NCBI GenBank assembly: GCA_902597795.1
Contig: CACJZA010000002.1
Location: 1 to 51,731, forward strand
DNA length: 51,731 nt
DNA from: an uncultured Alphaproteobacteria bacterium
GTDB taxonomy: Bacteria > Pseudomonadota > Alphaproteobacteria > HIMB59 > GCA-002718135
Direction of reading: 5' to 3'
A program made the position numbers and the translations under genes. Below are positions 34,952 through 44,009 of this stretch, piece after piece (positions within the stretch are counted from its first letter, which is position 1; each line of letters opens with the position of its first letter). The notes below the pieces were generated by a model. That model did not search any database. It saw nothing but the letters and a program-made list of their open reading frames with translations, and was not told where the DNA came from.

Positions 34952-35833
34952 TCACCCCTTTATTGCCCCAGCTGCTATTCCACGCACAAACCATCTTCCA
35001 GAAATAAAATATACAAAAAGAGGAACTAGAGAAGTTAAAATTGTCGCTGACATATCTACGTTGTACTCAGCAACACCATAATCTACTTGCACAATATTAT
35101 TTAATTGAACTGTCATTGGTTGATTGTCTCTTCCTGCAAAAACTAATCCTAGAAGAAAATCATTCCAAATTCCTGTAACTTGAAGAATGACAGCTACAAT
35201 AGTTATAGGAGTAGACATTGGAATTATTACATAAAAAAATATTTTTATAAAATTACCACCATCTATTCTGGCAGCTTTAAAAAGATCTATAGGAAGACTC
35301 GCATAAAAATTTCTGAAGATAAGTGTTAGTATTGGCATACCAAAAATTGTATGAACAAGTATAATGCCTGGTAAAGAAGAATAAATACCTAAGAAATCTT
35401 CTATTTTTAAAAGTGGGTACACCATTACTTGATAAGGAATGAATGCCCCAAACATACATAGACCAAAAAAGAAGTATGCTCCTCTAAAACGCCAAAAAGC
35501 TAATGCATATCCATTTAGTGCACTTAAAGCTACGGATACAATTACACTAGGTACAGTTATCTTCACGGAATTAACAAAACCAGGCTTTAATCCCTCACAT
35601 ACAAATCCTGTACATGCTTGAGACCAAGCTTTAGGCCAAGCATAAAAACTAAGTTCTTTTGGGAGGTTTAAAATATTTGCAGCTCTTATTTCATCCATAT
35701 CTTTAAGAGAAGTAATGATCATTACATATAAGGGCATTAAAAAAAATAATGCGCACATAATTATAAAACAGTATAAACCTATTCTTCCAACTGTAAGGTG
35801 TTTTGGTCGAGGTCCTTTAGGAATAGTAGACAT
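34952..35833 (-). CDS. Sugar ABC importer permease, MalG-type (operon 1)
   Basis: Inner-membrane channel subunit of a carbohydrate ABC importer (CUT1 family). The 293-residue protein has six hydrophobic segments, starting at about residue 15, and a cytoplasmic EAA loop of the form KAARIDGGNFIKIFFYVIIP, where the ATPase docks. The C-terminus ends GIAAGAIKG, the typical MalG-type ending. Its ATG overlaps the stop of the MalF-type gene (TAATG). The extended segment between the first two membrane helices, with a Cys pair near 65 and 70, is a less usual periplasmic insertion. Confidence 0.92.
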   Translation of the reverse strand: MSTIPKGPRPKHLTVGRIGLYCFIIMCALFFLMPLYVMIITSLKDMDEIRAANILNLPKELSFYAWPKAWSQACTGFVCEGLKPGFVNSVKITVPSVIVSVALSALNGYALAFWRFRGAYFFFGLCMFGAFIPYQVMVYPLLKIEDFLGIYSSLPGIILVHTIFGMPILTLIFRNFYASLPIDLFKAARIDGGNFIKIFFYVIIPMSTPITIVAVILQVTGIWNDFLLGLVFAGRDNQPMTVQLNNIVQVDYGVAEYNVDMSATILTSLVPLFVYFISGRWFVRGIAAGAIKG

Positions 35834-36714
35834 TAGTTATTTGCGTATTTGTTTCTTAGATAAAATTCATAAAAAGCCCAAGGAGCAAGAATACATATAA
35901 CTGAAATAAACATTATTATAGAAGCAGCAAAAGCTTGTCCTAAATTTGCTCTACTAAAAAAATTCTCCATTACATACATTGCTGGAGTTGTAGTGGCATA
36001 TCCTGGTCCACCAGATGTAAGAGCTAATATTAAATCATAGACTTTTACGACACCTGCTGCAATCAAGACAATTGCAGTTACTACCATTGGTCTTAACATC
36101 GGCAAAATAACAAAAATATAAGATTTCCATTTAGCTACGCCTTCAATACTAAGTGATTTCCAAATATCTTCATCAATTCCTCTAAGTCCTGCCAACATTA
36201 ACACCATTACAAAACCAGCACCTTGCCAAACAGCAGCTATACACACAGCATAGATTGCAAGATCTCTATTTACCAACCAGTCTAGTTCAAACCATGTCAT
36301 ACCCCACATATGCATTGAATTCTCGAGACCAAATGTTGGGTTTAAAACCCATTTCCAGACTAAACCAGTAACAACGAAAGACATGGCATAAGGGTACAAA
36401 AAAATTGTTCTGAATAAACTCTCACCTCTTATTTTTTGATCAATCAAAACCGCTAATAAAAAACCAATAATCAGACACCCAATTGTAAATACAAAACCAT
36501 AAATAAAAATATTTTCTACAGCTACATCCCATTTTCGTTGTTTAAATAATCTTTCGTATTGATCAAAACCAACATAGTTCATTACTGGAACTAATTTCGA
36601 ATTTGTTAGAGAATAAACAAAAGAATAGATAATGCATCCGACAAAGACAGTTAAAGATATAACTATCATCGGTAACAGTGCTATTTTTGCAGCTATATTT
36701 CTATAAAAAGACAT
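35833..36714 (-). CDS. Sugar ABC importer permease, MalF-type (operon 1)
   Basis: Partner channel subunit. The 293-residue protein has six hydrophobic segments, the first at about 12-34, and an EAA loop (WKSLSIEGVAKWKSYIFVIL). It lacks the large second periplasmic domain of E. coli MalF, as usual in CUT1 systems outside the enterics. The layout and the block FRTIFLYPYAMSFVVTGLVWKW resemble glucose/mannose-type importers (GtsB-like), as I judge it. It follows the binding-protein gene after 47 bp containing a strong hairpin. Confidence 0.92.
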   Translation of the reverse strand: MSFYRNIAAKIALLPMIVISLTVFVGCIIYSFVYSLTNSKLVPVMNYVGFDQYERLFKQRKWDVAVENIFIYGFVFTIGCLIIGFLLAVLIDQKIRGESLFRTIFLYPYAMSFVVTGLVWKWVLNPTFGLENSMHMWGMTWFELDWLVNRDLAIYAVCIAAVWQGAGFVMVLMLAGLRGIDEDIWKSLSIEGVAKWKSYIFVILPMLRPMVVTAIVLIAAGVVKVYDLILALTSGGPGYATTTPAMYVMENFFSRANLGQAFAASIIMFISVICILAPWAFYEFYLRNKYANN

Positions 36715-36722
36715 AAAATGTT

Positions 36723-36752
36723 AAATGGCAGGATAAATTAATCCTGCCATTT
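36723..36752 (-). promoter_or_regulatory. Intercistronic hairpin between binding-protein and permease genes (operon 1)
   Basis: A perfect 12-bp inverted repeat, AAATGGCAGGAT at 36723-36734 and its complement at 36741-36752, with a 6-base loop. On the minus strand it lies 10 bp after the binding-protein stop codon and is followed by only a weak T-run. Such hairpins behind binding-protein genes (classically malE-malF) stabilise the upstream mRNA or partly terminate transcription, giving far more binding protein than permease. Confidence 0.75.
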
Positions 36753-36761
36753 CGTATATAT

Positions 36762-38006
36762 TTAAAGCCCGCTTGTTAAAACGCCTTCTAAGTCATCCAT
36801 TACTTGAGCAACAGTATAATTAGGATCATTTCTAAATTCAGAAATAATATCATCCCATGCAGCAGTAAATGCAGGAGTATTCCAATCATCACTTTCTCTC
36901 ATAATCGCATCTGGATTTTGAATTAAATCTAAACCCATTTGCATACAAGCGTCAGCAGCTGAAGTATCAACGTCAAGTCTCATTGGAAGAGATCCCTTAG
37001 CATTGTTAAACTTAGCTTGCACAGTTGGATTTACCATCATACTAGCCATTGCAAGTTGAACATCTTTTACTTTTGGATCATCATTTTTAGGGAAAACAAA
37101 CACGTCACCACCAAGGGCTACATATTTTTCTTTTCCTGGAATTATACAAGAATAATCAACCATTGCCTCTTTTCCAGCAACAGCAAATTCACCTCTTGCC
37201 CAGTCACCCATAACTTGCATTGCAGCTTTACCTTCGATGACCATTGCAGTAGTATCATTCCACAATCTTCCTGGAGAACCCTCATCAGTAAATGCATTAA
37301 GTTCTCTATAAGTATTTAAGACATCTGCAAATCTTCCATCTCTTAGAGTATCAACATCTTTATCTCTAAATATTTTTTGCATGTGAGGGAAGCCTAGAAT
37401 TGAAGATGATACAACTCCAAACATTCCAGACTCTTGCCATGTTTGTCCACCAAGAGCTAGAGGAATAATTCCTGCTTCTTGTATTTTTGGAGCACCAGCT
37501 AAAAATTCTTCAAATGTTTGAGGAACAGGAAGACCAACTTGTTTATATACATCGTTGTTAATCCACATCCATTGCCAGCTGTGAATATTTACAGGTACGC
37601 AATAAAATTCACCTTCAAATTCACAAGTTTCAATTAATTCAGGTGGGTAAATAAAATCCCTCCAACCCTCAGCAGAAGCAACTTCTTCAAGTGATTGAAG
37701 TAAACCTTGCTCAACTAAGTCTACAAATTGTTTTGATACATTGAACTGTGCTGCAGTTGGTGGGTTTCCACCAATAATTCTGTTTACAGTAGTTCCTCTT
37801 GCATTATCACCACCAGTAATTGCAGTGTCAATCCAAGTATTACCCATTTCTTCCCAAGCTTTAGCAAATTCTGAAATTGCAGCTTGTTCTCCACCAGAAG
37901 TCCACCAATGGATAACCTCAGCTTCCATATGACCAGCAGCCTTAGAAGCATTAGTAAAAGATAGGGGTACAAAAATAGTTAATAATATTGAAAAAAATTT
38001 TTTCAT
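36762..38006 (-). CDS. Sugar ABC importer solute-binding protein (operon 1)
   Basis: Periplasmic sugar-binding protein of the COG1653 type. The 414-residue precursor has a signal peptide (1 to about 23, ending in the ASKA region) and a mature part beginning EVIHWWTSGGEQAAISEFA, the hallmark of glucose/mannose-type binding proteins. NIHSWQWMWINNDVYKQVGL and ALGGQTWQESGMF carry the Trp residues expected to stack on a sugar ring. GGGAGG six bases before the ATG is an excellent ribosome binding site, and codons are richer in G+C than its neighbours, consistent with high expression. It is first in operon 1 and divergent from lacI. Confidence 0.92.
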   Translation of the reverse strand: MKKFFSILLTIFVPLSFTNASKAAGHMEAEVIHWWTSGGEQAAISEFAKAWEEMGNTWIDTAITGGDNARGTTVNRIIGGNPPTAAQFNVSKQFVDLVEQGLLQSLEEVASAEGWRDFIYPPELIETCEFEGEFYCVPVNIHSWQWMWINNDVYKQVGLPVPQTFEEFLAGAPKIQEAGIIPLALGGQTWQESGMFGVVSSSILGFPHMQKIFRDKDVDTLRDGRFADVLNTYRELNAFTDEGSPGRLWNDTTAMVIEGKAAMQVMGDWARGEFAVAGKEAMVDYSCIIPGKEKYVALGGDVFVFPKNDDPKVKDVQLAMASMMVNPTVQAKFNNAKGSLPMRLDVDTSAADACMQMGLDLIQNPDAIMRESDDWNTPAFTAAWDDIISEFRNDPNYTVAQVMDDLEGVLTSGL

Positions 38007-38030
38007 TATTTTCCTCCCTTTTTAAATAAA

Positions 38031-38062
38031 TTGACAATTTAGTAAAACGTTTTACTTGTCAA
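38031..38062. promoter_or_regulatory. LacI-type operator within divergent promoters
   Basis: GTAAAACGTTTTAC (38042-38055) is a perfect 14-bp palindrome with the central CG step typical of LacI/GalR-family operators. It is flanked by TTGACA on the plus strand (38031-38036) and TTGACA on the minus strand (38057-38062), so consensus -35 boxes face outward on both sides with the operator between. The -10 boxes are poor by eye. Binding should control both lacI and the transporter operon. Confidence 0.85.
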
Positions 38063-38104
38063 GCCAAATAGTATTATTTAATTTAATTAATAGATTTTAG
38101 TATT

Positions 38105-39142
38105 ATGAAGAAAAACAAGAAAATAAATATTGTTAGTTTATCTCAAAAATTAGGTTTATCAGTAAGTTCAGTATCAAGAGCATTGAATGGCTACGACAAT
38201 ATATCACAGAAAACAAAAGATAAAATTTTTAAAACAGCTAAGAAATATAACTACTTTCCCGATTTAAATGCAAAAAGATTAGCTTCCAAAAAAAAAGATA
38301 CAATTGCTTTTATATCATCCATAGATCCAGACGCACCTGATCACGTTGTTTTGCAGTTTCTTGCAGGAATTACTCTTGGGATAAAAAATACAAATACTGA
38401 ATTAATAACAAAATTTTGCTTAAATGAGGATGAAGAAATGAATTATTTCAAAAAACTCATTAGCACAGGTCAAGCAGATAAATTTATTTTTTATAAAATT
38501 AAAAAAAAAGATGAGAGAGTTGATTTCTTAAATCAAAAAGGAATAAAATTTGTGACTTGGGGAAGAACAAATAATCAAAAAGAGCATGCTTGGATTGATC
38601 TGGATAATAATAAAAGTATTGAAATGTTAATGGATAAACTTTCAAATAATGGCCATAAAAAAATTGCTTTTATCAATGTTCATCGAAGTTTTAATTATGG
38701 AGCACAACGAAAAGTTGCTTATGAAAGTTCAATAAAAAATTTACAACTTCAATTTTCAAAAGAGTATTATCAGGATAGTTTAATTGAAACTGTTGAGTCA
38801 GGATCAGCGATTACAAAGTATTTATTAAGTTTAAAAAAACCTCCCACAGCCATAATTTGTTCACATCTTCGTTTTTTTACTGGTTGTTTATTAAGATGTC
38901 AGGATATGAAATTAGAAATTGGTAAAGATATTTCTGTGGTAGGATTTAATGACCAGGATAGTTATTTAAGTTCTCAAAATCTTACATATATTTCACACCC
39001 ATTAATGGAAATGGGGAAACAATCTGTAAAAATTTTACAGAACTTAGAAGAAAATATGTCAAAAAAAAAAGTTTCTACTTTGATTGAGCCAATATTAAAT
39101 GAAGGGACAAGTCACAAAATCAAAAAGATTAAATTAAGATAA
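38105..39142 (+). CDS. LacI family transcriptional regulator
   Basis: A 345-residue repressor-type regulator. Residues 6 to about 55 hold the helix-turn-helix and hinge helix (VSLSQKLGLSVSSVSRALNG, then NAKRLASKKK), and the rest is a periplasmic-binding-protein-like sensor domain (TIAFISSIDPDAPDHVVLQF, KIAFINVHRSFNYGAQRK, ISVVGFNDQDSYLSSQNLTYI). The divergent transporter operon and the palindrome just upstream make local control of sugar uptake the obvious role, with the imported sugar or a catabolite as inducer. The last 9 bp overlap the convergent aldo/keto reductase gene. Confidence 0.92.
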   Translation: MKKNKKINIVSLSQKLGLSVSSVSRALNGYDNISQKTKDKIFKTAKKYNYFPDLNAKRLASKKKDTIAFISSIDPDAPDHVVLQFLAGITLGIKNTNTELITKFCLNEDEEMNYFKKLISTGQADKFIFYKIKKKDERVDFLNQKGIKFVTWGRTNNQKEHAWIDLDNNKSIEMLMDKLSNNGHKKIAFINVHRSFNYGAQRKVAYESSIKNLQLQFSKEYYQDSLIETVESGSAITKYLLSLKKPPTAIICSHLRFFTGCLLRCQDMKLEIGKDISVVGFNDQDSYLSSQNLTYISHPLMEMGKQSVKILQNLEENMSKKKVSTLIEPILNEGTSHKIKKIKLR

Positions 39143-40090
39143 ATTTAACCAATTAATTTCCTCTTTTGTTAACTCTATATTTAAGCAAGGTAATGTTGTA
39201 TCAAGCTCTTCAATTGTTCTTGGTCCAATTAATGCAAATGAGGGAAAAGATTGATTAATGGTCCAACTAGCAGCAATATTATGGGCTGAGCATCCTTTTT
39301 TTTCTGCTAATTCTAAAGCCCTTTTTTTTCTTTCTCTATTATCTTTGCTGTCGTAACAACTAATAGGACCACTTGAGTGTTCTCCTGGTTGTCTCCAGGT
39401 TTCATCTTTAGTAATTTTTTCTTCAATTTTGTTTGTAATATCATCGTCTAAGAAATATCCTCTTGCTTGGCTGGACCAAGACATATGTGATTTTTTTGTT
39501 TTTTCTAAATAACGTAATATATCATGATCATTTGAAGATAAACAGCCGCTCCAAAGTGGTTTTATCATTTTTGCCAATGCTAGGTTATTATTTAATATAG
39601 ACATTTCATTTTTATTATTGTTTTTTGCCCATTCATTTGCTTTTTTAAAACGATCTAAAGTCCAATTAGATCCTCCAAATACTTTTATTCTTCCTTTATC
39701 CTTTTCTATATTTAAAACATCAACAAATTCATCAACATTATATTCATCATTATCTCTATGCATAATGTATATATCAACATAATCAGTGTTCATCCTATCT
39801 AATGATTCATCTAATTGGGATGTAATAGCTTCAGGATTACAATTAGGAGTATGTGCTCCTTTTCCTAAGATAACAATTTGTTCTCTAATATTATTCTGTT
39901 TTAACCATTCACCAAAAACCTTCTCATGATTTCCTCCCCCGTATGTATATGCTGTATCAAAAATATTTCCTCCAACGTCAATCCAATGATCCCATAATTT
40001 TGATGCTTCATTTAAATCATTTTGATTATCAACACCCATAACAAGTTTTGATATTTTTTTATTTACACCTTCTATTTCTCCATATTTCAT
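39134..40090 (-). CDS. Aldo/keto reductase
   Basis: NAD(P)H-dependent oxidoreductase with a TIM barrel. The catalytic tetrad is visible in 318 residues: Asp45 and Tyr50 (FDTAYTYGGG), Lys77 (ILGKGAH) and His111 (IMHRDND). IKVFGGSNWTLDRFKKA and the C-terminal ALIGPRTIEELDT (cofactor pocket) are as in sugar-related AKRs. It is the last gene of the second cluster, overlapping the upstream Gfo/Idh gene by ATGA. It could reduce a keto-sugar or oxidise an aldose; the direction depends on pathway and is not known. Confidence 0.87.
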   Translation of the reverse strand: MKYGEIEGVNKKISKLVMGVDNQNDLNEASKLWDHWIDVGGNIFDTAYTYGGGNHEKVFGEWLKQNNIREQIVILGKGAHTPNCNPEAITSQLDESLDRMNTDYVDIYIMHRDNDEYNVDEFVDVLNIEKDKGRIKVFGGSNWTLDRFKKANEWAKNNNKNEMSILNNNLALAKMIKPLWSGCLSSNDHDILRYLEKTKKSHMSWSSQARGYFLDDDITNKIEEKITKDETWRQPGEHSSGPISCYDSKDNRERKKRALELAEKKGCSAHNIAASWTINQSFPSFALIGPRTIEELDTTLPCLNIELTKEEINWLNLS

Positions 40091-41130
40091 ATGTCATCCT
40101 GTGGTAGTTTATAATTAATCATATCTCTCCATGTATCAAGAGCTTTTAGATTCCCTAAAGTATCTTCCCAAGTCATTGCAGGATGAGGGGGTTGTATTTT
40201 TTCCTTCACGATACACTGACTTGCCAATTCTCCTTCAAAGAAAAAAAGATGTTCCGGGCCTTTAAGCTCAATAATTTCTTCCTCACCATTTTTTTTTATT
40301 ATTATTTTTGCTTTATAAGGACCACCATTTCTTCCAGGCATCCACGGATCAGGTAATTCAATTATACCGTTAGAACCTAAAATACTGGCATTATTTTTCA
40401 TACTTTCTCTAATGGCAGTAGATACTTCAGCTTTAATTCCATTTTTGAATTCTAGTTTTGCGTGTGCGACTTCATCAACACCAGTTTCTCCTATTCTACC
40501 TTTAGCATTTATAAAGTTTGGTTCTAGAAATTTTTCACCAGTTGCAACTCCTGCAATTAATCTAGCAAAAGAAATTGGGTATAAACCAACATCTAGTATA
40601 GCTCCACCAGTTAATTCCTTGTTAAATATACGTGACTCTGGAATTGTTTTACCAGTATCATAACCAAAAGAAGATTTAATTGATTCAATTTCACCAATAG
40701 TTTTATTTTTTATTAACTCTAAAAGTTTTGGAATTTGTGGATGACAACGATACATAAAGCCTTCCATATAAAAAACTCCAGCTTCCTTTATAGACTCAAT
40801 AATTTTTTTTCCTTCGTTTAAATTTACAGCTCCAGGTTTTTCACAGAGAACGTGCTTTCCTTTACCTGCAGCTTTAATTGTCCATTCAGCATGTAAATTA
40901 TGTGGTGTAGAAATATATATAGCATCAATATGCTCAGAATTTATTATATCTTCATAAGAATCAAATCTAAAATCAGAATGTATATTATATTTATCACCAA
41001 AGTTTTTTCGACGATCTTCATTATTACTTGCTATTGCTACAAGTTGACCAGAGTAAGAACTTTTTAAGCCATCTGCAAAATTATTTGCTATATTTCCAGG
41101 GCCAATAATTCCCCATTTAATTTTTTCCAT
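40087..41130 (-). CDS. Gfo/Idh/MocA family sugar dehydrogenase (operon 2)
   Basis: The 347-residue protein has a Rossmann fold (GIIGPGNIANNFA, 7-19), EKP at 97-99 with catalytic Lys98, MEGFMYRCHPQIPKL (about 120-134) and TGGAILDVGLYPISFARLI with the active-site Asp/Tyr. The MEGFMYR block places it near glucose-fructose oxidoreductase, D-xylose dehydrogenase and dihydrodiol dehydrogenase rather than inositol dehydrogenase. It differs clearly from the other Gfo/Idh protein in the window, so the two are not a recent duplication. It overlaps the AKR gene by 4 bp and is 1 bp after the PhyH gene. Confidence 0.87.
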   Translation of the reverse strand: MEKIKWGIIGPGNIANNFADGLKSSYSGQLVAIASNNEDRRKNFGDKYNIHSDFRFDSYEDIINSEHIDAIYISTPHNLHAEWTIKAAGKGKHVLCEKPGAVNLNEGKKIIESIKEAGVFYMEGFMYRCHPQIPKLLELIKNKTIGEIESIKSSFGYDTGKTIPESRIFNKELTGGAILDVGLYPISFARLIAGVATGEKFLEPNFINAKGRIGETGVDEVAHAKLEFKNGIKAEVSTAIRESMKNNASILGSNGIIELPDPWMPGRNGGPYKAKIIIKKNGEEEIIELKGPEHLFFFEGELASQCIVKEKIQPPHPAMTWEDTLGNLKALDTWRDMINYKLPQDDI

Positions 41131-41131
41131 T

Positions 41132-41962
41132 TTATAAAGTGCTCGGTGTTAGTACTTGTTCGTGAGGCATAACTATTTTTCTCTGAGTTTTTGTAAGTTT
41201 AGACAAAAGTTTTTTTGATGGTCTATAAGGATGTCTAAAAAAACCCCATGAAGGTCCATAACGAAATACAACTATTCTTCTCTCACCATTATTAGTTCTT
41301 TTTGCAGATCCATGGCATAAAGAATCAACAAATAACAATCCATCTCCTGCATTTAAGTAAATTTCTTTTGAAGCTGTCATCATCTCTGCAGATGTAAGTT
41401 TACCTTGCTTCATTTTATTTTTTTGAAATTCAGGATGTTCTATGTTTGATTTGTGTGAGGATGGAATAATTACTGTTCCACCATCTCCAGGTCCTATATC
41501 ATTTAATGCAAGCAGTATATTCACTTGAGAACAATGAAATTTCCCATCTTGATATCTATAGTGATTTCTTTGAAGTCCCTCGTGGTGTCCTGAATGTATT
41601 CCTATTGCCTCACCAGGACCTCTAAAGTTAGCAAAATTCTCATCTATAAAAACTGGTCCATGATGTTGATCAAATGTTCCTTTTCCTCCAACAAAATGCA
41701 TCATATGATTTATCCATGAAGGATGATCAATCAAGTTCTGAAAAGGTTTCCCAGCCTCATAAATTTGTTGAACATTAAGGCCATCTTTTGTTCCATAGTT
41801 ATGCCCATGAGCATAACCATACCATTCATTATTTTTTAATTTTTTTAATTTATCTAATATTTTATTGATACTTTGAATTTCTTTTTTATTTAACGCATTT
41901 TTGATTATTAAGTATCCATTTAGATCAAACAGATACTCTTGAAGTTTTGTAACTTTATTCAT
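41132..41962 (-). CDS. Phytanoyl-CoA dioxygenase (PhyH) family protein
   Basis: A putative Fe(II)/2-oxoglutarate oxygenase of 276 residues. The family blocks are the N-terminal YLFDLNGYLIIKNALNKKEI, VNILLALNDIGPGDGGTVIIPSSHKSN (about 147-173) and the distal His217 with Arg222 or Arg228 (LCHGSAKRTNNGERR). The usual proximal HxD is not obvious; the nearest candidates are His123 and His126-x-Glu128 in GIHSGHHEG, so iron binding may be non-standard. Its location between aldolase and dehydrogenase genes suggests a role on a sugar-linked compound, not on phytanoyl-CoA. Inference only. Confidence 0.8.
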   Translation of the reverse strand: MNKVTKLQEYLFDLNGYLIIKNALNKKEIQSINKILDKLKKLKNNEWYGYAHGHNYGTKDGLNVQQIYEAGKPFQNLIDHPSWINHMMHFVGGKGTFDQHHGPVFIDENFANFRGPGEAIGIHSGHHEGLQRNHYRYQDGKFHCSQVNILLALNDIGPGDGGTVIIPSSHKSNIEHPEFQKNKMKQGKLTSAEMMTASKEIYLNAGDGLLFVDSLCHGSAKRTNNGERRIVVFRYGPSWGFFRHPYRPSKKLLSKLTKTQRKIVMPHEQVLTPSTL

Positions 41963-42007
41963 GATTTAATTTTATGAAAAAATCCAATAAATTCAATAAA
42001 AATTTAA

Positions 42008-43072
42008 CTAATTAACGATAGTTTTAAATTCTCCAGATTTATATTTAGTAGCCATATTTCCTAGAGATATAGTCTCTATTGAAGAAGCATTACCTGCAGT
42101 TCCAAATTCTTGCAATCTACTTTTAACAACCTCTTTCATAGCATCCTTAGAAAGTAATAAATATTTACGAGGATCAAACTCTGATGGATTTTCATTAAAA
42201 TATTTTCTAACTGCTGCAGTTGCGGCTAATCGAAGATCTGTATCTACATTAACTTTTCTTACTCCATTCTTAATGCCTTCTTGAATTTCTGAAATTGGCA
42301 CACCGTAAGTCTCTTTTATTTTTCCACCATATTGATTAATTGTTTTAATTAAGTCTTGAGGGACAGAAGATGAGCCATGCATTACCAAATGTGTATTTGG
42401 AAGTTTAGAATGAATTTCCTTAATTCTATCTATAGCTAGTATATCACCAGTAGGAGGTCTTGAAAATTTATATGCTCCGTGACTTGTTCCTATTGCAATT
42501 GCTAATGCATCTACGTTTGTTTCTTTAACGAAGTCAGATGCTTCATTTGGATCTGTTAATAATTGATCATGATCAAGTTTACCTTCAGCACCAACACCAT
42601 CTTCTTTTTCTCCAGTTCCAGTTTCTAATGAACCTAAACAACCAATTTCTCCTTCTACAGAAACACCAAGAGCGTGAGCCATATTAGTTGTTTCTTTTGT
42701 AACTCTTACATTGTAATCAAAATCAGAAGGTGTTTTTTGATCTTCTTTAAGTGATCCATCCATCATGACTGAAGTAAACCCTAAATCTATACAAGTTGCA
42801 CAATCTTTTGGAGAACCTCCATGATCTTGATGTAAAACAGTAGGAATATCTCGAAACTCACTCATTGCAGCCTCTACTAATTTTTTTACAAATATAGGAC
42901 CTGCATATTTGCGAGCTGCTCCAGATGCCTGAAGAATTACAGGACTATTTAATTCTTTAGCCCCTTCCATAATAGCTCTTATTGCCTCAAGATTATTTAC
43001 ATTAAATGCTGGAACGCCATAATTATTTTCTGCTGCATGATCCAATAGTTGTCGTAATGAAATTAATGACAT
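42008..43072 (-). CDS. fba: Fructose-bisphosphate aldolase class II (long type IIB)
   Basis: Zinc aldolase splitting fructose-1,6-bisphosphate (or a related ketose bisphosphate) into two trioses. The 354-residue protein has HQDHG at 81-85 (catalytic Asp83, zinc ligand His84), [22 protein letters not shown] (signature), [13 protein letters not shown] and VMHGSSSVP with further zinc and phosphate ligands, and NVDTDLRLA. Length and the insert after GCLGSLETG fit the type IIB (CbbA-like) aldolases. It lies in the sugar cluster, 85 bp after the permease gene, and may be the main glycolytic aldolase of the cell or a cluster-specific one. Confidence 0.93.
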   Translation of the reverse strand: MSLISLRQLLDHAAENNYGVPAFNVNNLEAIRAIMEGAKELNSPVILQASGAARKYAGPIFVKKLVEAAMSEFRDIPTVLHQDHGGSPKDCATCIDLGFTSVMMDGSLKEDQKTPSDFDYNVRVTKETTNMAHALGVSVEGEIGCLGSLETGTGEKEDGVGAEGKLDHDQLLTDPNEASDFVKETNVDALAIAIGTSHGAYKFSRPPTGDILAIDRIKEIHSKLPNTHLVMHGSSSVPQDLIKTINQYGGKIKETYGVPISEIQEGIKNGVRKVNVDTDLRLAATAAVRKYFNENPSEFDPRKYLLLSKDAMKEVVKSRLQEFGTAGNASSIETISLGNMATKYKSGEFKTIVN

Positions 43073-43157
43073 TTATACTTCTAATTAAACATTATAAAAA
43101 TTAATTCAATGAAACAGTGAAAAAAATTGAAAGTATTCAATTAATTTTAAAAAAACC

Positions 43158-44009
43158 TTATCCCTTTACTGCACCAAAAGTAAGTCCGTTTATAAAATGT
43201 CTTTGCATTAAAAAAAACATTATGACTGGTGGCAATGCAGCAATGACTGAACCTGCAGAAATTAAATTATAGTTTGCAACCCATTGACCTCTCATATTAT
43301 CTAATCCTACAGTGACTGGTTTAACACCATCTCCTTGAGATAAAATCAAAGCCCAAAAATAATCGTTCCAAATAAAAGTAAATTCAAGCACTCCAAGTGC
43401 AGCAAGAGCTGGTACAATAAGTGGTAAAATAATTTTTCTATAAATCATCCATTCAGTGGCTCCATCTGCTCTTGCAGCTTCAATTAACTCAAATGGTAAT
43501 TCTTTTATAAAATTTCTCAAAAAAAATGTACAAAAACCAGTTTGAAATGCAATATGAAATATAATTAATCCATAATAGGTATTATAAATGCCAAGATCTA
43601 CGGTCAACCCTCTGACTGGTATCATTAAGATCTGAAAAGGGACAAAGTTACCCGCAATAAACATACAGAAAAGTAAAATATTTAACTTAAATCTGTGCAT
43701 TGCTAAAGAGAACCCAGCCATGGAACTCAAAAGCAAAGTTCCAAAAACTGTAGGTAAGGTAATAATCATACTGTTTAAAAAATATCTCGCCATCCTCCCG
43801 TCTTCAAAAATTGCTGCATAATTTTCAATTGCTGCAATGTCTTTTGGCCAACCCCAATAATTACCCGCTAGAATATCGTCATATGTTCTTATTGATGTTA
43901 GCATTACTGCTATCAAGGGCATTAGCCATATAAATAATGTTACTATTAATGCCACTCTGTATAAAATGTTTACAGGGATTGAATATTTCTGAATAGGTGT
44001 TGGAAACAT
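43158..44009 (-). CDS. Sugar ABC importer permease, MalG-type (operon 2)
   Basis: The 283-residue inner-membrane protein has six hydrophobic segments (first at about 17-37), an EAA loop EAARADGATEWMIYRKIILP, and the end HFINGLTFGAVKG. Blocks such as PFQILMIPVRGLTVDLGIYNTYYGLI fit the AglG/alpha-glucoside-type branch of CUT1 permeases. It is translationally coupled to the MalF-type gene (TAATG). It shares only family-level similarity with the permease of operon 1, so the two transporters are separate systems. Confidence 0.92.
   Translation of the reverse strand: MFPTPIQKYSIPVNILYRVALIVTLFIWLMPLIAVMLTSIRTYDDILAGNYWGWPKDIAAIENYAAIFEDGRMARYFLNSMIITLPTVFGTLLLSSMAGFSLAMHRFKLNILLFCMFIAGNFVPFQILMIPVRGLTVDLGIYNTYYGLIIFHIAFQTGFCTFFLRNFIKELPFELIEAARADGATEWMIYRKIILPLIVPALAALGVLEFTFIWNDYFWALILSQGDGVKPVTVGLDNMRGQWVANYNLISAGSVIAALPPVIMFFLMQRHFINGLTFGAVKG

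Noticed and set aside
43080-43157. Extended AT-rich inverted repeat between fba and the permease gene
   Set aside because: AAAATTAATT and AATTAATTTT can pair, but such stems are expected by chance in this composition and there is no GC-rich core.
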